Part shown: positions 1 to 5,179 of the stretch, piece by piece
How the letters are laid out: the number at the start of each line of letters is the position of its first letter
How positions within the stretch are numbered: the first letter of the stretch is position 1
Origin: UBA4132 sp037133675
GTDB lineage: Bacteria > Pseudomonadota > Gammaproteobacteria > Methylococcales > Methylomonadaceae
Direction of reading: 5' to 3'
DNA: 5,179 nt
Assembly (NCBI GenBank): GCA_037133675.1
Contig: JBAXNR010000143.1
Span: 1-5,179 of the forward strand
Program-made: the position numbers and the translations under genes
Notes under the pieces: model-generated
What the model was told of the DNA's origin: nothing
What the model saw: only the letters and a program-made list of their open reading frames with translations
Database searches by the model: none

Positions 1-1591
1 TTGCCTCTTGTGATTCAAAAGCAATAGCGGCAATGCGCAGAGATTTTTCAGATTCCTTAAGTTCGTGTATATCCGTACAAGTACCAAACCACTTGTAAAT
101 TTTCCCAGTCTCATCGCATACAGGGATGCCACGATCTAACCACCAACGATAGACTCCATCCGCTCGACGGATTTGGCATTCCAATGAATAGCTGCTCTTG
201 TTGTGTATCGCAGTCTGCCAAGCATCCCACGCACGCTGCTGATCATCGGGATGAAGCGCGTTGCTCCAGTTATGCCCATAGCTTTCTTCAAGGCTAAGCC
301 CCGTATAGTCTACCCATTGTTGATTTAAATAAATGCACTCGCCATCGTCGCTGGTAATCCAGACAATTTGCGGCATGGATTCCGCCAACAAACGAAACTC
401 TTTTTCGCTGGCACTAAGAGCTTCTGTTATCTTTTTACGCTCAGTAATATCTTCAACAATACAATGATGACAAGGAGCATCCTGTTCTTTTAACAAAATT
501 TTAGCAACGGTCAGATTAATCCAGACAATTGAGCCGTCGGCATGAATATAACGTTTTTCCATGACAAAACCGTCAGTTTTACCCGCATTCATTAACGCCA
601 TATTATCTAAATCGGCTTGCACATCATCAGGATGGGTGATTTGCATCCAGTCAATGTGTTGTAATTCATCAATGCTTAAACCAACAATATCGGCAAATTT
701 TTGGTTGGCTTTATAAATATGTCCTGTGAGCGAATTAATTAAAGCAATACCCAATGGGGCTTGGGTGAACAAGACTCTAAAGTGTTCTTCACTGATTTTT
801 AGTGCGTTCTCAGCCTGTTTGCGGTCGGTGATGTCATACAGAGTAACCAAATGAATGTCTGCAAAATTATCTTTTAGGGCAGAAGCTCCGACAAGGAATG
901 TGCGAACAGTGTCATCCTTGCAGGTAATATTTGTTTCCATAGGCACAAATGGCTGGTTGCTACGAATTGCCTCCGCCAAATGGTTTCGCCAGTTTTCAAT
1001 CACCCACTGTTGATAGTGCAAGTCTGGATAAGCACGAGTCCACCAGTCCGCTAGAGTTGGAATATCATTCAGGGTATAGCCAAGGGTTTGAACAAAAGCA
1101 TGATTTAGATAAGTAATGTTTCCTTGTGTATCGTTGAGTGTCATTGGGACGGGTGATGCTTCAATGACAGCACTGAAACGCGACTCACTGTCGCGTAAAG
1201 CAATTTCAGCTAGTTTGCGTTTGGTGATGTTTTCGTGACTCACTACGACCCCGTCCTCTGAACCTTGCAATGGCGATACATTCATAGAAAACCAGCGTTG
1301 CTGATTAGGCGAATGGCACGGGTATTCTAAATAAAAACTTTCCTGTTTACCTGCCAGCACGGCGGCAATGCCAGCTTGAGCAGCGTTTGCCTCATCACCA
1401 TCAGGTTGATTAACGGCTTTTTTGCAGGTATCCAGATAATTAGCCCCTAATAGACTGTGACTGGGTTCTGGCAAACCATTTTCTGTACCAAACTGCCGCC
1501 ATGCCTTGTTGACCGCCACAATAACCCCCTGCGTATTTAATACGACGATATGTGAGGTCAGAGAGTCAAGTACGCTATTTATTAAAGGCAT
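1..1591 (-). CDS. Multi-PAS cytoplasmic sensor protein, N-terminal part (cut by window edge)
   Basis: This reading frame is open from ATG at 1591 to the left edge (530 codons) and runs on outside the window. An in-frame TGA three codons upstream makes 1591 the first possible ATG; the upstream Shine-Dalgarno is weak (GAAG). Four PAS domains follow one another: about residues 1-127 (ending NITKRK), 135-259 (ending DITDRK), 268-386 (HPDD at 320-323, ending DITERK) and 396-512 (HPDD at 447-450, ending CTDIHELKESE). They are joined by short helical linkers of the form ALRDSESRF or ALSASEKEFR, typical of PAS signalling helices. A fifth begins near 516 with LRIAAIAFESQEA, a phrase I know from PAS domains preceding GGDEF and EAL domains, so a cyclic-di-GMP output is likely, with histidine kinase the main alternative. 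I see no membrane segment, signal peptide or LOV-type cysteine motif, so it probably senses a cytoplasmic cue. The ligand is unknown. Confidence 0.9.
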   Translation of the reverse strand, partial: MPLINSVLDSLTSHIVVLNTQGVIVAVNKAWRQFGTENGLPEPSHSLLGANYLDTCKKAVNQPDGDEANAAQAGIAAVLAGKQESFYLEYPCHSPNQQRWFSMNVSPLQGSEDGVVVSHENITKRKLAEIALRDSESRFSAVIEASPVPMTLNDTQGNITYLNHAFVQTLGYTLNDIPTLADWWTRAYPDLHYQQWVIENWRNHLAEAIRSNQPFVPMETNITCKDDTVRTFLVGASALKDNFADIHLVTLYDITDRKQAENALKISEEHFRVLFTQAPLGIALINSLTGHIYKANQKFADIVGLSIDELQHIDWMQITHPDDVQADLDNMALMNAGKTDGFVMEKRYIHADGSIVWINLTVAKILLKEQDAPCHHCIVEDITERKKITEALSASEKEFRLLAESMPQIVWITSDDGECIYLNQQWVDYTGLSLEESYGHNWSNALHPDDQQRAWDAWQTAIHNKSSYSLECQIRRADGVYRWWLDRGIPVCDETGKIYKWFGTCTDIHELKESEKSLRIAAIAFESQEA

Positions 1592-1789
1592 TAATCTTCA
1601 TAGATTTACAATATTGGGGGGTAGTCGTCCATTTTACTTGTTTTTTTCATCTGTCTTCCGCTTAATTGTTTTGCTTAGCTAATGGTAAAAGTAGAGTTGC
1701 CGAAAGAATAAATATTGAAGCGTATGTGTTAGTTTGTGATTTCTCTATCTCAGTGCGTAATCAATGCGTCTAACCCGCGTAAAGCACTC
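1592..1789. other. Divergent intergenic region, no gene seen
   Basis: This AT-rich stretch separates the leftward PAS gene from the rightward DUF1287 gene and should hold the promoter of the PAS gene. I could not pick a convincing -35/-10 pair on the minus strand. A GTG at 1736 opens a frame continuous with the DUF1287 gene, but the 37 codons before 1847 look unlike a signal peptide, precede a typical one, and span a terminator-like hairpin and a consensus -10 box. I therefore treat them as non-coding. Confidence 0.6.
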
Positions 1790-1808
1790 ACACCGTTGGT
1801 GTTTTTTT
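1790..1808 (+). terminator. Weak intrinsic terminator-like hairpin with T7 tract
   Basis: ACACC (1790-1794) pairs with GGTGT (1798-1802) across a GTT loop and runs straight into seven T residues (1802-1808). The shape is that of a rho-independent terminator on the plus strand, but the stem is only 5 bp, so efficiency is doubtful. No plus-strand gene ends just upstream. If real, it would end a short transcript from the intergenic region or shield the promoter that follows. Confidence 0.35.
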
Positions 1809-1812
1809 ACGT

Positions 1813-1818
1813 TATAAT
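1813..1818 (+). promoter_or_regulatory. Candidate -10 box for the DUF1287 gene
   Basis: A perfect TATAAT lies 28 bases before ATG 1847. A transcript from it would start near 1825 and have a leader of about 20 nt. No good -35 hexamer lies 16-18 bases upstream, so the promoter would be weak or activator-dependent, or the match is chance in AT-rich DNA. If used, it rules out the GTG at 1736 as the start of the gene. Confidence 0.4.
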
Positions 1819-1846
1819 TGCCCGCTCTATTCGGATTGCAAGCGTT

Positions 1847-2428
1847 ATGGCGACTTTAAAAAATACTCTCGGTTTTATTCTTATGACGCTGGCGTTACCA
1901 TCGGCGGCTGAACCATTAGTGGATTTTGTTAAGGCGGCGCGGTCGCAAGTTGGAACAACGGTGCGTTATGATCCGACTTATTACACGCTGGGTTATCCAA
2001 ATGGTGATATTCCTTTGGAAGGAGGGGTGTGTACGGATGTGGTGATACGCGCTTTGCGGGCTAGTCATAACGTGGATTTACAAAAATTAGTGCATGAGGA
2101 TATGCAGCACGCTTTTTCTCACTATCCTAAAAACTGGGGTTTGAAAAGTACGGATAAAAACATCGACCATCGCCGCGTGTTAAATTTGCAAACCTATTTT
2201 AAACGCAAAGGTTATGAATTACCGATTTCCAGCAAGGCAGAAGATTATCAAGCGGGTGATGTAGTCACCGTGCTTTTGCCAGCGAATCTGCCGCACATTA
2301 TGATAGTCAGTGATAAATCTGCACCGACCAGCAATATGCCGTTAATTATTCATAATATTGGTGACGGCACACAAGAAGAAGACCGTTTATTTGAATTTAA
2401 AATTACAGGGCATTATCGAATCAAATAG
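1847..2428 (+). CDS. Exported DUF1287 family protein (YijF-like)
   Basis: The 193-residue product from ATG 1847 starts with a Sec-type signal peptide: a lysine at 5, a hydrophobic stretch at about 8-17 and a likely cut after ALPSAA (residue 21). The mature part has the DUF1287 signature in order: GVCTD with Cys62, NIDHRRV at 105-111 followed by NLQTYF, GDVV at 137-140, PHIMIVS at 149-155, IIHNIGDG at 167-174 and a C-terminal ITGHYR. This family (E. coli YijF) is, as far as I recall, grouped with NlpC/P60-like cysteine peptidase folds; Cys62 and His150 would be the catalytic candidates, suggesting a periplasmic role at the cell envelope. The substrate is unknown. The start was chosen for the signal peptide and the TATAAT at 1813; no clear Shine-Dalgarno precedes it. 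It ends in tandem stops (TAG TAG). The frame can be extended to GTG 1736, which I consider unlikely. Confidence 0.88.
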   Translation: MATLKNTLGFILMTLALPSAAEPLVDFVKAARSQVGTTVRYDPTYYTLGYPNGDIPLEGGVCTDVVIRALRASHNVDLQKLVHEDMQHAFSHYPKNWGLKSTDKNIDHRRVLNLQTYFKRKGYELPISSKAEDYQAGDVVTVLLPANLPHIMIVSDKSAPTSNMPLIIHNIGDGTQEEDRLFEFKITGHYRIK

Positions 2429-2437
2429 TAGGAAATA

Positions 2438-2451
2438 CAAACCTAGGTTTG
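2438..2451. repeat. Perfect 14-bp palindrome between DUF1287 and yehS-like genes
   Basis: CAAACCTAGGTTTG is its own reverse complement. It lies 9 bases after the DUF1287 stop codon and 43 bases before the yehS-like start. It could be a binding site for a dimeric regulator controlling the yehS-trpE-trpG unit, or a small RNA hairpin (5-bp stem, CTAG loop). No T tract follows, so it is a poor intrinsic terminator. Confidence 0.4.
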
Positions 2452-2494
2452 AACTCCTTGCCCTGTACTCAACTGCTAACTACCTAGAAAAATT

Positions 2495-2977
2495 ATGATT
2501 AATAACGATGTATTACGCCGCGTCCGTTACGCGCTGAATTTAAATGACGCAACCATGCTGGAAATATTCGCCTTAAGCGACTGCATAATCACCCGCGATG
2601 AGTTGCTGCACTTTCTCAAAAAAGACAATGAAGACGGCTTTGTCGGTCTTAATGATCAATATATGAGCCGATTTTTAGACGGCTTGATTACTTATAAACG
2701 CGGCAAGCAAGACAATCCTCCGCCCAAAAAAGCCGAAGCCGAACTCGACAATAATGCCATACTGAAAAAACTCCGTATCGCTTTAGAATTTAAAGAAGAA
2801 GATATGCTACACACGCTAAAACTGGCTGATTTTGAATTATCAAAAGGCGAACTCAGCGCATTTTTTAGACAGCAAGGGCATAAACATCACCGTAAATGCG
2901 GCGACCAAGTGCTAAGAAATTTTTTACAAGGTTTGACCATTCATTTCAGACATTCAGACGAAGAAGACGAAGACTAA
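2495..2977 (+). CDS. yehS: DUF1456 family protein (YehS-like)
   Basis: The 160-residue product is close in length to E. coli YehS (about 156) and matches the DUF1456 pattern. It consists of two tandem copies of one helical module, about residues 2-70 and 86-152. In each copy an NN.hL+.hR.AL segment (NNDVLRRVRYAL and NNAILKKLRIAL) is followed by an acidic stretch, an E(L)..F segment and an ending of the type D..hs.FL.GL (FLDGLITYKRG and FLQGLTIHFRH). A charged, proline-bearing linker (about 71-85) separates them, and the protein ends in an acidic tail, DEEDED. There is no signal peptide or membrane segment, so it is cytoplasmic. The biochemical function of the family is not established to my knowledge. 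Its stop codon lies 1 nt before the ATG of trpE, so the two are almost certainly cotranscribed and probably translationally coupled. The Shine-Dalgarno before ATG 2495 is poor. Confidence 0.92.
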   Translation: MINNDVLRRVRYALNLNDATMLEIFALSDCIITRDELLHFLKKDNEDGFVGLNDQYMSRFLDGLITYKRGKQDNPPPKKAEAELDNNAILKKLRIALEFKEEDMLHTLKLADFELSKGELSAFFRQQGHKHHRKCGDQVLRNFLQGLTIHFRHSDEEDED

Positions 2978-2978
2978 A

Positions 2979-4484
2979 ATGCCCTGCCTAAAGCCCATGA
3001 CACTCGATCAATTTAATCAGTTAGCCACACAAGGCTATAACCGCATTCCTGTCAGCCGCGAAGTGTTGGCGGATTTGAATACGCCGCTCAGTGCGTATTT
3101 AAAATTAGCCGATGGTGCGTATTCTTATTTATTGGAATCCGTACACGGTGGCGAACAATGGGGGCGTTATTCCATTATCGGTTTGCCGTGTAAAACCATC
3201 ATCAAGATTAACGGTAAGCACATTCAAGTGGAAAAAAATGGCGTGTGCGTGGAAACGCTCAACCACGATAATCCGCTGGTGTGGATAGATGGTTTTAGGC
3301 AAAGTTATAAAGTCCCTGATATTGAAGGTTTGCCGCGTTTTAGCGGTGGCTTAGTGGGTTATTTTGGCTATGAAACCATTGCCTATATCGAACCCAAAGT
3401 CTGTAAAACGCCTAAGCCAGACCCTATCGGCACACCTGATATTCTATTGATGGTGTCAGAAGACATACTGGTATTTGATAATTTGTCGGGCAAAATGTTG
3501 TTGCTCACTCATGCCAATCCAGCCGAAGCGGACGCATACCCACAGGCACAAACCCGCTTGAATGAATTAGTCGTTAAGCTACACGAAATTCAAGCCAAAG
3601 CCGAAAAACACCCCAATCCTAAAAAAGTGGTTGAAGAAGATTTTGTTTCAGGCTTCACCCAACAAGGTTTTGAGTCTGCGGTGTTAAAAGCCAAAGAATA
3701 CATCACCGATGGCGACATCATGCAGGTGGTGTTATCTCAACGCTTATCAATTCCTTACACCGCCTCGCCGCTGAACTGTTACCGTGCCTTGCGCTGTCTG
3801 AATCCGTCGCCTTATATGTACTATCTGAATTTAGAAGATTTTCATATCGTCGGCTCATCACCTGAAATTCTGGTGCGTTTAGAAGACAACACCGTCACCG
3901 TGCGCCCGATTGCAGGCACACGCAGACGCGGCACAACGCCAGAACAAGATTTAGCACTGGAAAAAGAATTACTCGAAGACCCCAAAGAATGCGCCGAACA
4001 CCTCATGTTAATTGATTTAGGGCGCAATGACGCAGGGCGCGTGGCAGAAATCGGCACAGTGAAATTGACCGATAAAATGATAGTCGAGCGTTATTCACAC
4101 GTCATGCACATCGTTTCCAATGTCACCGCCACCTTGCAACAAGGCAAAGATGCGTTTGATGTTCTAGCGGCAACCTTTCCTGCTGGCACAGTCAGCGGCG
4201 CACCCAAAATTCGCGCAATGGAAATTATTGATGAACTTGAACCTGTTAAACGTGGCGTTTACTCAGGCGCGGTTGGTTACATCTCATGGACAGGTAATTT
4301 AGACACCGCGATTGCCATCAGAACCGCCGTCATCAAAGACGGGCAACTACACATACAAGCAGGGGCAGGTATCGTTTACGACTCCATCCCCACCAACGAA
4401 TGGGACGAAACCATGAACAAAGCACGCGCCGTATTCCGTGCTGTGACAATGGCAGAAGCAGGCTTAGAAGGAGAGCAATTATGA
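2979..4484 (+). CDS. trpE: Anthranilate synthase component I (TrpE)
   Basis: The large subunit of anthranilate synthase converts chorismate and ammonia (from glutamine via TrpG) to anthranilate in the cytoplasm, the first step of tryptophan synthesis. The 501 residues are full length for the pseudomonad type. The N-terminal domain has the LLES element (51-54) that forms part of the tryptophan feedback site, and NPSPYMYYL (275-283) is the other part, so feedback inhibition should be kept. The chorismate-binding domain shows IAGTRRRG (311-318), HLMLIDLGRND (341-351), PAGTVSGAPKIRAM (401-414) and AGAGIVYDS (461-469). Glu340 and Glu477 (in ETMNKA) are the probable magnesium ligands by family comparison. 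ATG 2979 follows the yehS-like stop by 1 nt, with the purine-rich GAAGACGAAGAC region as a possible ribosome site. ATG 2997 (MTLDQF) is an alternative start that matches the usual N-terminus of relatives. The gene overlaps trpG by 4 nt. I see no Trp-codon leader or attenuator upstream. Confidence 0.97.
   Translation: MPCLKPMTLDQFNQLATQGYNRIPVSREVLADLNTPLSAYLKLADGAYSYLLESVHGGEQWGRYSIIGLPCKTIIKINGKHIQVEKNGVCVETLNHDNPLVWIDGFRQSYKVPDIEGLPRFSGGLVGYFGYETIAYIEPKVCKTPKPDPIGTPDILLMVSEDILVFDNLSGKMLLLTHANPAEADAYPQAQTRLNELVVKLHEIQAKAEKHPNPKKVVEEDFVSGFTQQGFESAVLKAKEYITDGDIMQVVLSQRLSIPYTASPLNCYRALRCLNPSPYMYYLNLEDFHIVGSSPEILVRLEDNTVTVRPIAGTRRRGTTPEQDLALEKELLEDPKECAEHLMLIDLGRNDAGRVAEIGTVKLTDKMIVERYSHVMHIVSNVTATLQQGKDAFDVLAATFPAGTVSGAPKIRAMEIIDELEPVKRGVYSGAVGYISWTGNLDTAIAIRTAVIKDGQLHIQAGAGIVYDSIPTNEWDETMNKARAVFRAVTMAEAGLEGEQL
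4466..4475 (+). promoter_or_regulatory. Strong Shine-Dalgarno of trpG inside the end of trpE
   Basis: AGAAGGAGAG contains AAGGAG (4468-4473), 7 nt before ATG 4481. It is the best ribosome binding site in the window. Together with the ATGA overlap of trpE stop and trpG start, it fixes ATG 4481 as the main trpG start and indicates translational coupling, which suits the paired subunits. Confidence 0.85.
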
Positions 4485-5113
4485 GCGCGGTAAAAATCCC
4501 CCCCACCCCCCCTTTTGCTAAGGGGGGAGTTAAAGTCGTCATGGTCGATAACTATGACTCATTCACCTACAACCTCGTGCAGTATTTTGGTGAACTAGGC
4601 GCGGATGTCACCGTCGTGCGCAACGACCAAGTCACCGTCGAAGACATTGCCGCCCTCGCGCCTGACAAAATCGTCATTTCCCCCGGCCCTTGCACACCCA
4701 AAGAAGCGGGAATCTCAGTCGCCACCATTCTAAAATTCGCAGGACAAATCCCGATTTTAGGCGTGTGCTTAGGACATCAAAGCATAGGCTACGCTTTCGG
4801 CGGCAACATCATCCACGCCAAAAGCATCATGCACGGCAAAACCTCACCCGTTTACCACCACAACATCGGCGTATTCAAAGGCTTAAACAACCCCTTCACC
4901 GCCACCCGTTATCATTCCCTAGTCATCGAACAAGCCAGCTTACCCGACTGCCTAGAAGTCACCGCGTGGACACAAGACGAAGCGGGCAATCTCGATGAAA
5001 TCATGGGCGTGCGTCATAAAACTCTAGCCATTGAAGGTGTACAATTTCACCCTGAATCGATTTTGACCGAACATGGTCATGAACTATTGCGCAATTTTTT
5101 GACCGCGTATTGA
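4481..5113 (+). CDS. trpG: Anthranilate synthase component II, glutamine amidotransferase (TrpG) with repeat-derived N-terminal extension
   Basis: The 210-residue class I glutamine amidotransferase hydrolyses glutamine and channels ammonia to TrpE. The catalytic triad is present: Cys96 in GVCLGHQ (94-100), His190 and Glu192 in VQFHPES. ISPGPCTP (67-73 region) and MHGKTSPVYH (117-126) are also typical. In relatives the protein starts at or within a few residues of the phrase MVDNYDSFTYN, here residues 21-31. The extra part, MSAVKIPPTPPFAKGGVKVV, is unusual; residues 6-18 come from an inserted palindromic repeat. ATG 4481 is favoured by the strong Shine-Dalgarno and the 4-nt overlap with trpE. 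ATG 4541 would give the standard length (190 residues), with GGAG at 4526-4529 as a distant ribosome site. A longer frame reaching back to 4400 inside trpE is not supported. As in some bacteria, the protein might also serve p-aminobenzoate synthase, which cannot be judged here. It ends in TGA TAA. Confidence 0.96.
   Translation: MSAVKIPPTPPFAKGGVKVVMVDNYDSFTYNLVQYFGELGADVTVVRNDQVTVEDIAALAPDKIVISPGPCTPKEAGISVATILKFAGQIPILGVCLGHQSIGYAFGGNIIHAKSIMHGKTSPVYHHNIGVFKGLNNPFTATRYHSLVIEQASLPDCLEVTAWTQDEAGNLDEIMGVRHKTLAIEGVQFHPESILTEHGHELLRNFLTAY
4490..4534. repeat. Palindromic C-tract/G-tract repeat inserted in frame in trpG
   Basis: Two C7 runs (4498-4504 and 4506-4512, split by one A) are followed by TTTTGCTAA and a G6 run (4522-4527). 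CCCCCCTT (4507-4514) pairs perfectly with AAGGGGGG (4520-4527) around a TTGCT loop. The first C run can instead form TCCCCCC/GGGGGGA (4497-4503 with 4522-4528). The element reads IPPTPPFAKGG on the plus strand and TPPLAKGGVGGIF on the minus strand. I recognise this proline/glycine pattern from dispersed palindromic repeats in filamentous sulfur bacteria, cyanobacteria and some methanotrophs. GTAAAA (4490-4495) and GTTAAA (4529-4534) flank it like a target duplication with one mismatch, making the insert 39 nt, or 13 codons. Only one copy lies in this window, so its dispersed nature is inferred. Confidence 0.75.
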
Positions 5114-5179
5114 TAAAAAACCTTCGAGCAACTGTGTTAAAAATCAAGCTAAACCTGCGAAATCTGGATTCCATTCTGA
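5114..5179. other. Sequence after trpG, no feature seen
   Basis: The 66 bases after the trpG stop contain no hairpin followed by T residues and no start codon with a ribosome site. The next trp gene (often trpD) does not begin within this stretch, so whether the operon continues cannot be seen. Confidence 0.5.

Noticed and set aside
1736..1846. Upstream extension of the DUF1287 gene from GTG 1736
   Set aside because: It would put 37 unrelated residues before a good signal peptide and would span a hairpin with a T tract and a TATAAT box. ATG 1847 explains the protein better.
2429..2494. Tryptophan attenuator or leader peptide before the trp genes
   Set aside because: The spacer has no ATG-led short frame, no TGG codons and no hairpin with a T tract.
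3842..4057. Minus-strand open frame of about 71 codons within trpE
   Set aside because: It is antisense to the conserved catalytic core of TrpE, has a serine/arginine-rich composition and no recognisable motif.
4400..4480. Upstream extension of trpG inside trpE
   Set aside because: It lies entirely in the trpE coding region in another frame, encodes an arginine-rich stretch unlike any TrpG, and ATG 4481 has a strong Shine-Dalgarno.
4333..4542. Minus-strand open frame of about 69 codons with a hydrophobic stretch across the trpE-trpG junction
   Set aside because: It is antisense to the TrpE C-terminus; its TPPLAKGGVGG start is just the other strand of the repeat, and the hydrophobic run comes from antisense reading of trpE.
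4690..4998. Second plus-strand frame of about 102 codons inside trpG
   Set aside because: It overlaps the conserved TrpG frame and is rich in Arg, His and Gln, as expected of a shifted reading.
5140..5179. Possible 3' end of a leftward gene at the right edge
   Set aside because: A short minus-strand frame ending WNPDFAGLA then TGA can be read, but about a dozen codons are too few to tell it from chance.

Overview
The window looks like chromosomal DNA from a gammaproteobacterium of moderate to low GC. The TrpE resembles the pseudomonad and methylotroph type. It sits with a YehS-like (DUF1456) gene and a YijF-like (DUF1287) gene, both families common in Gammaproteobacteria. The C-tract/G-tract repeat near the end is of a kind I associate with filamentous sulfur bacteria (Beggiatoa and relatives), some methanotrophs and cyanobacteria. 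The genus is an inference and stays open; Thiotrichales or Methylococcales would fit.

Layout: (1) The minus strand from 1591 to the left edge carries the N-terminal 530 codons of a cytoplasmic sensor protein with four complete PAS domains and the start of a fifth; its output domain lies outside the window. (2) A divergent gap of about 255 bases follows. It holds a weak terminator-like hairpin (1790-1808) and a perfect TATAAT (1813-1818). (3) 1847-2428 (+) encodes a small exported DUF1287 protein. (4) A 66-base spacer contains a perfect 14-bp palindrome. (5) 2495-5113 (+) is a tightly packed run: yehS-like DUF1456 gene, trpE, trpG. The gap between yehS and trpE is 1 nt, and trpE and trpG overlap by 4 nt (ATGA). 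(6) The last 66 bases hold no gene I can support.

TrpE and TrpG together form anthranilate synthase, the first committed step of tryptophan synthesis. TrpG releases ammonia from glutamine and TrpE uses it to convert chorismate to anthranilate. Both have their key motifs and look intact. The PAS protein and the DUF1287 protein have no visible functional link to this pathway.

The most notable point is a palindromic C-tract/G-tract repeat inserted in frame in the first codons of trpG. It adds 13 codons to the N-terminus, is flanked by a near-perfect 6-bp direct repeat, leaves the Shine-Dalgarno sequence and start codon intact, and places a strong hairpin and homopolymer runs just inside the reading frame. 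I see no sign of a wholly new multi-gene system here.
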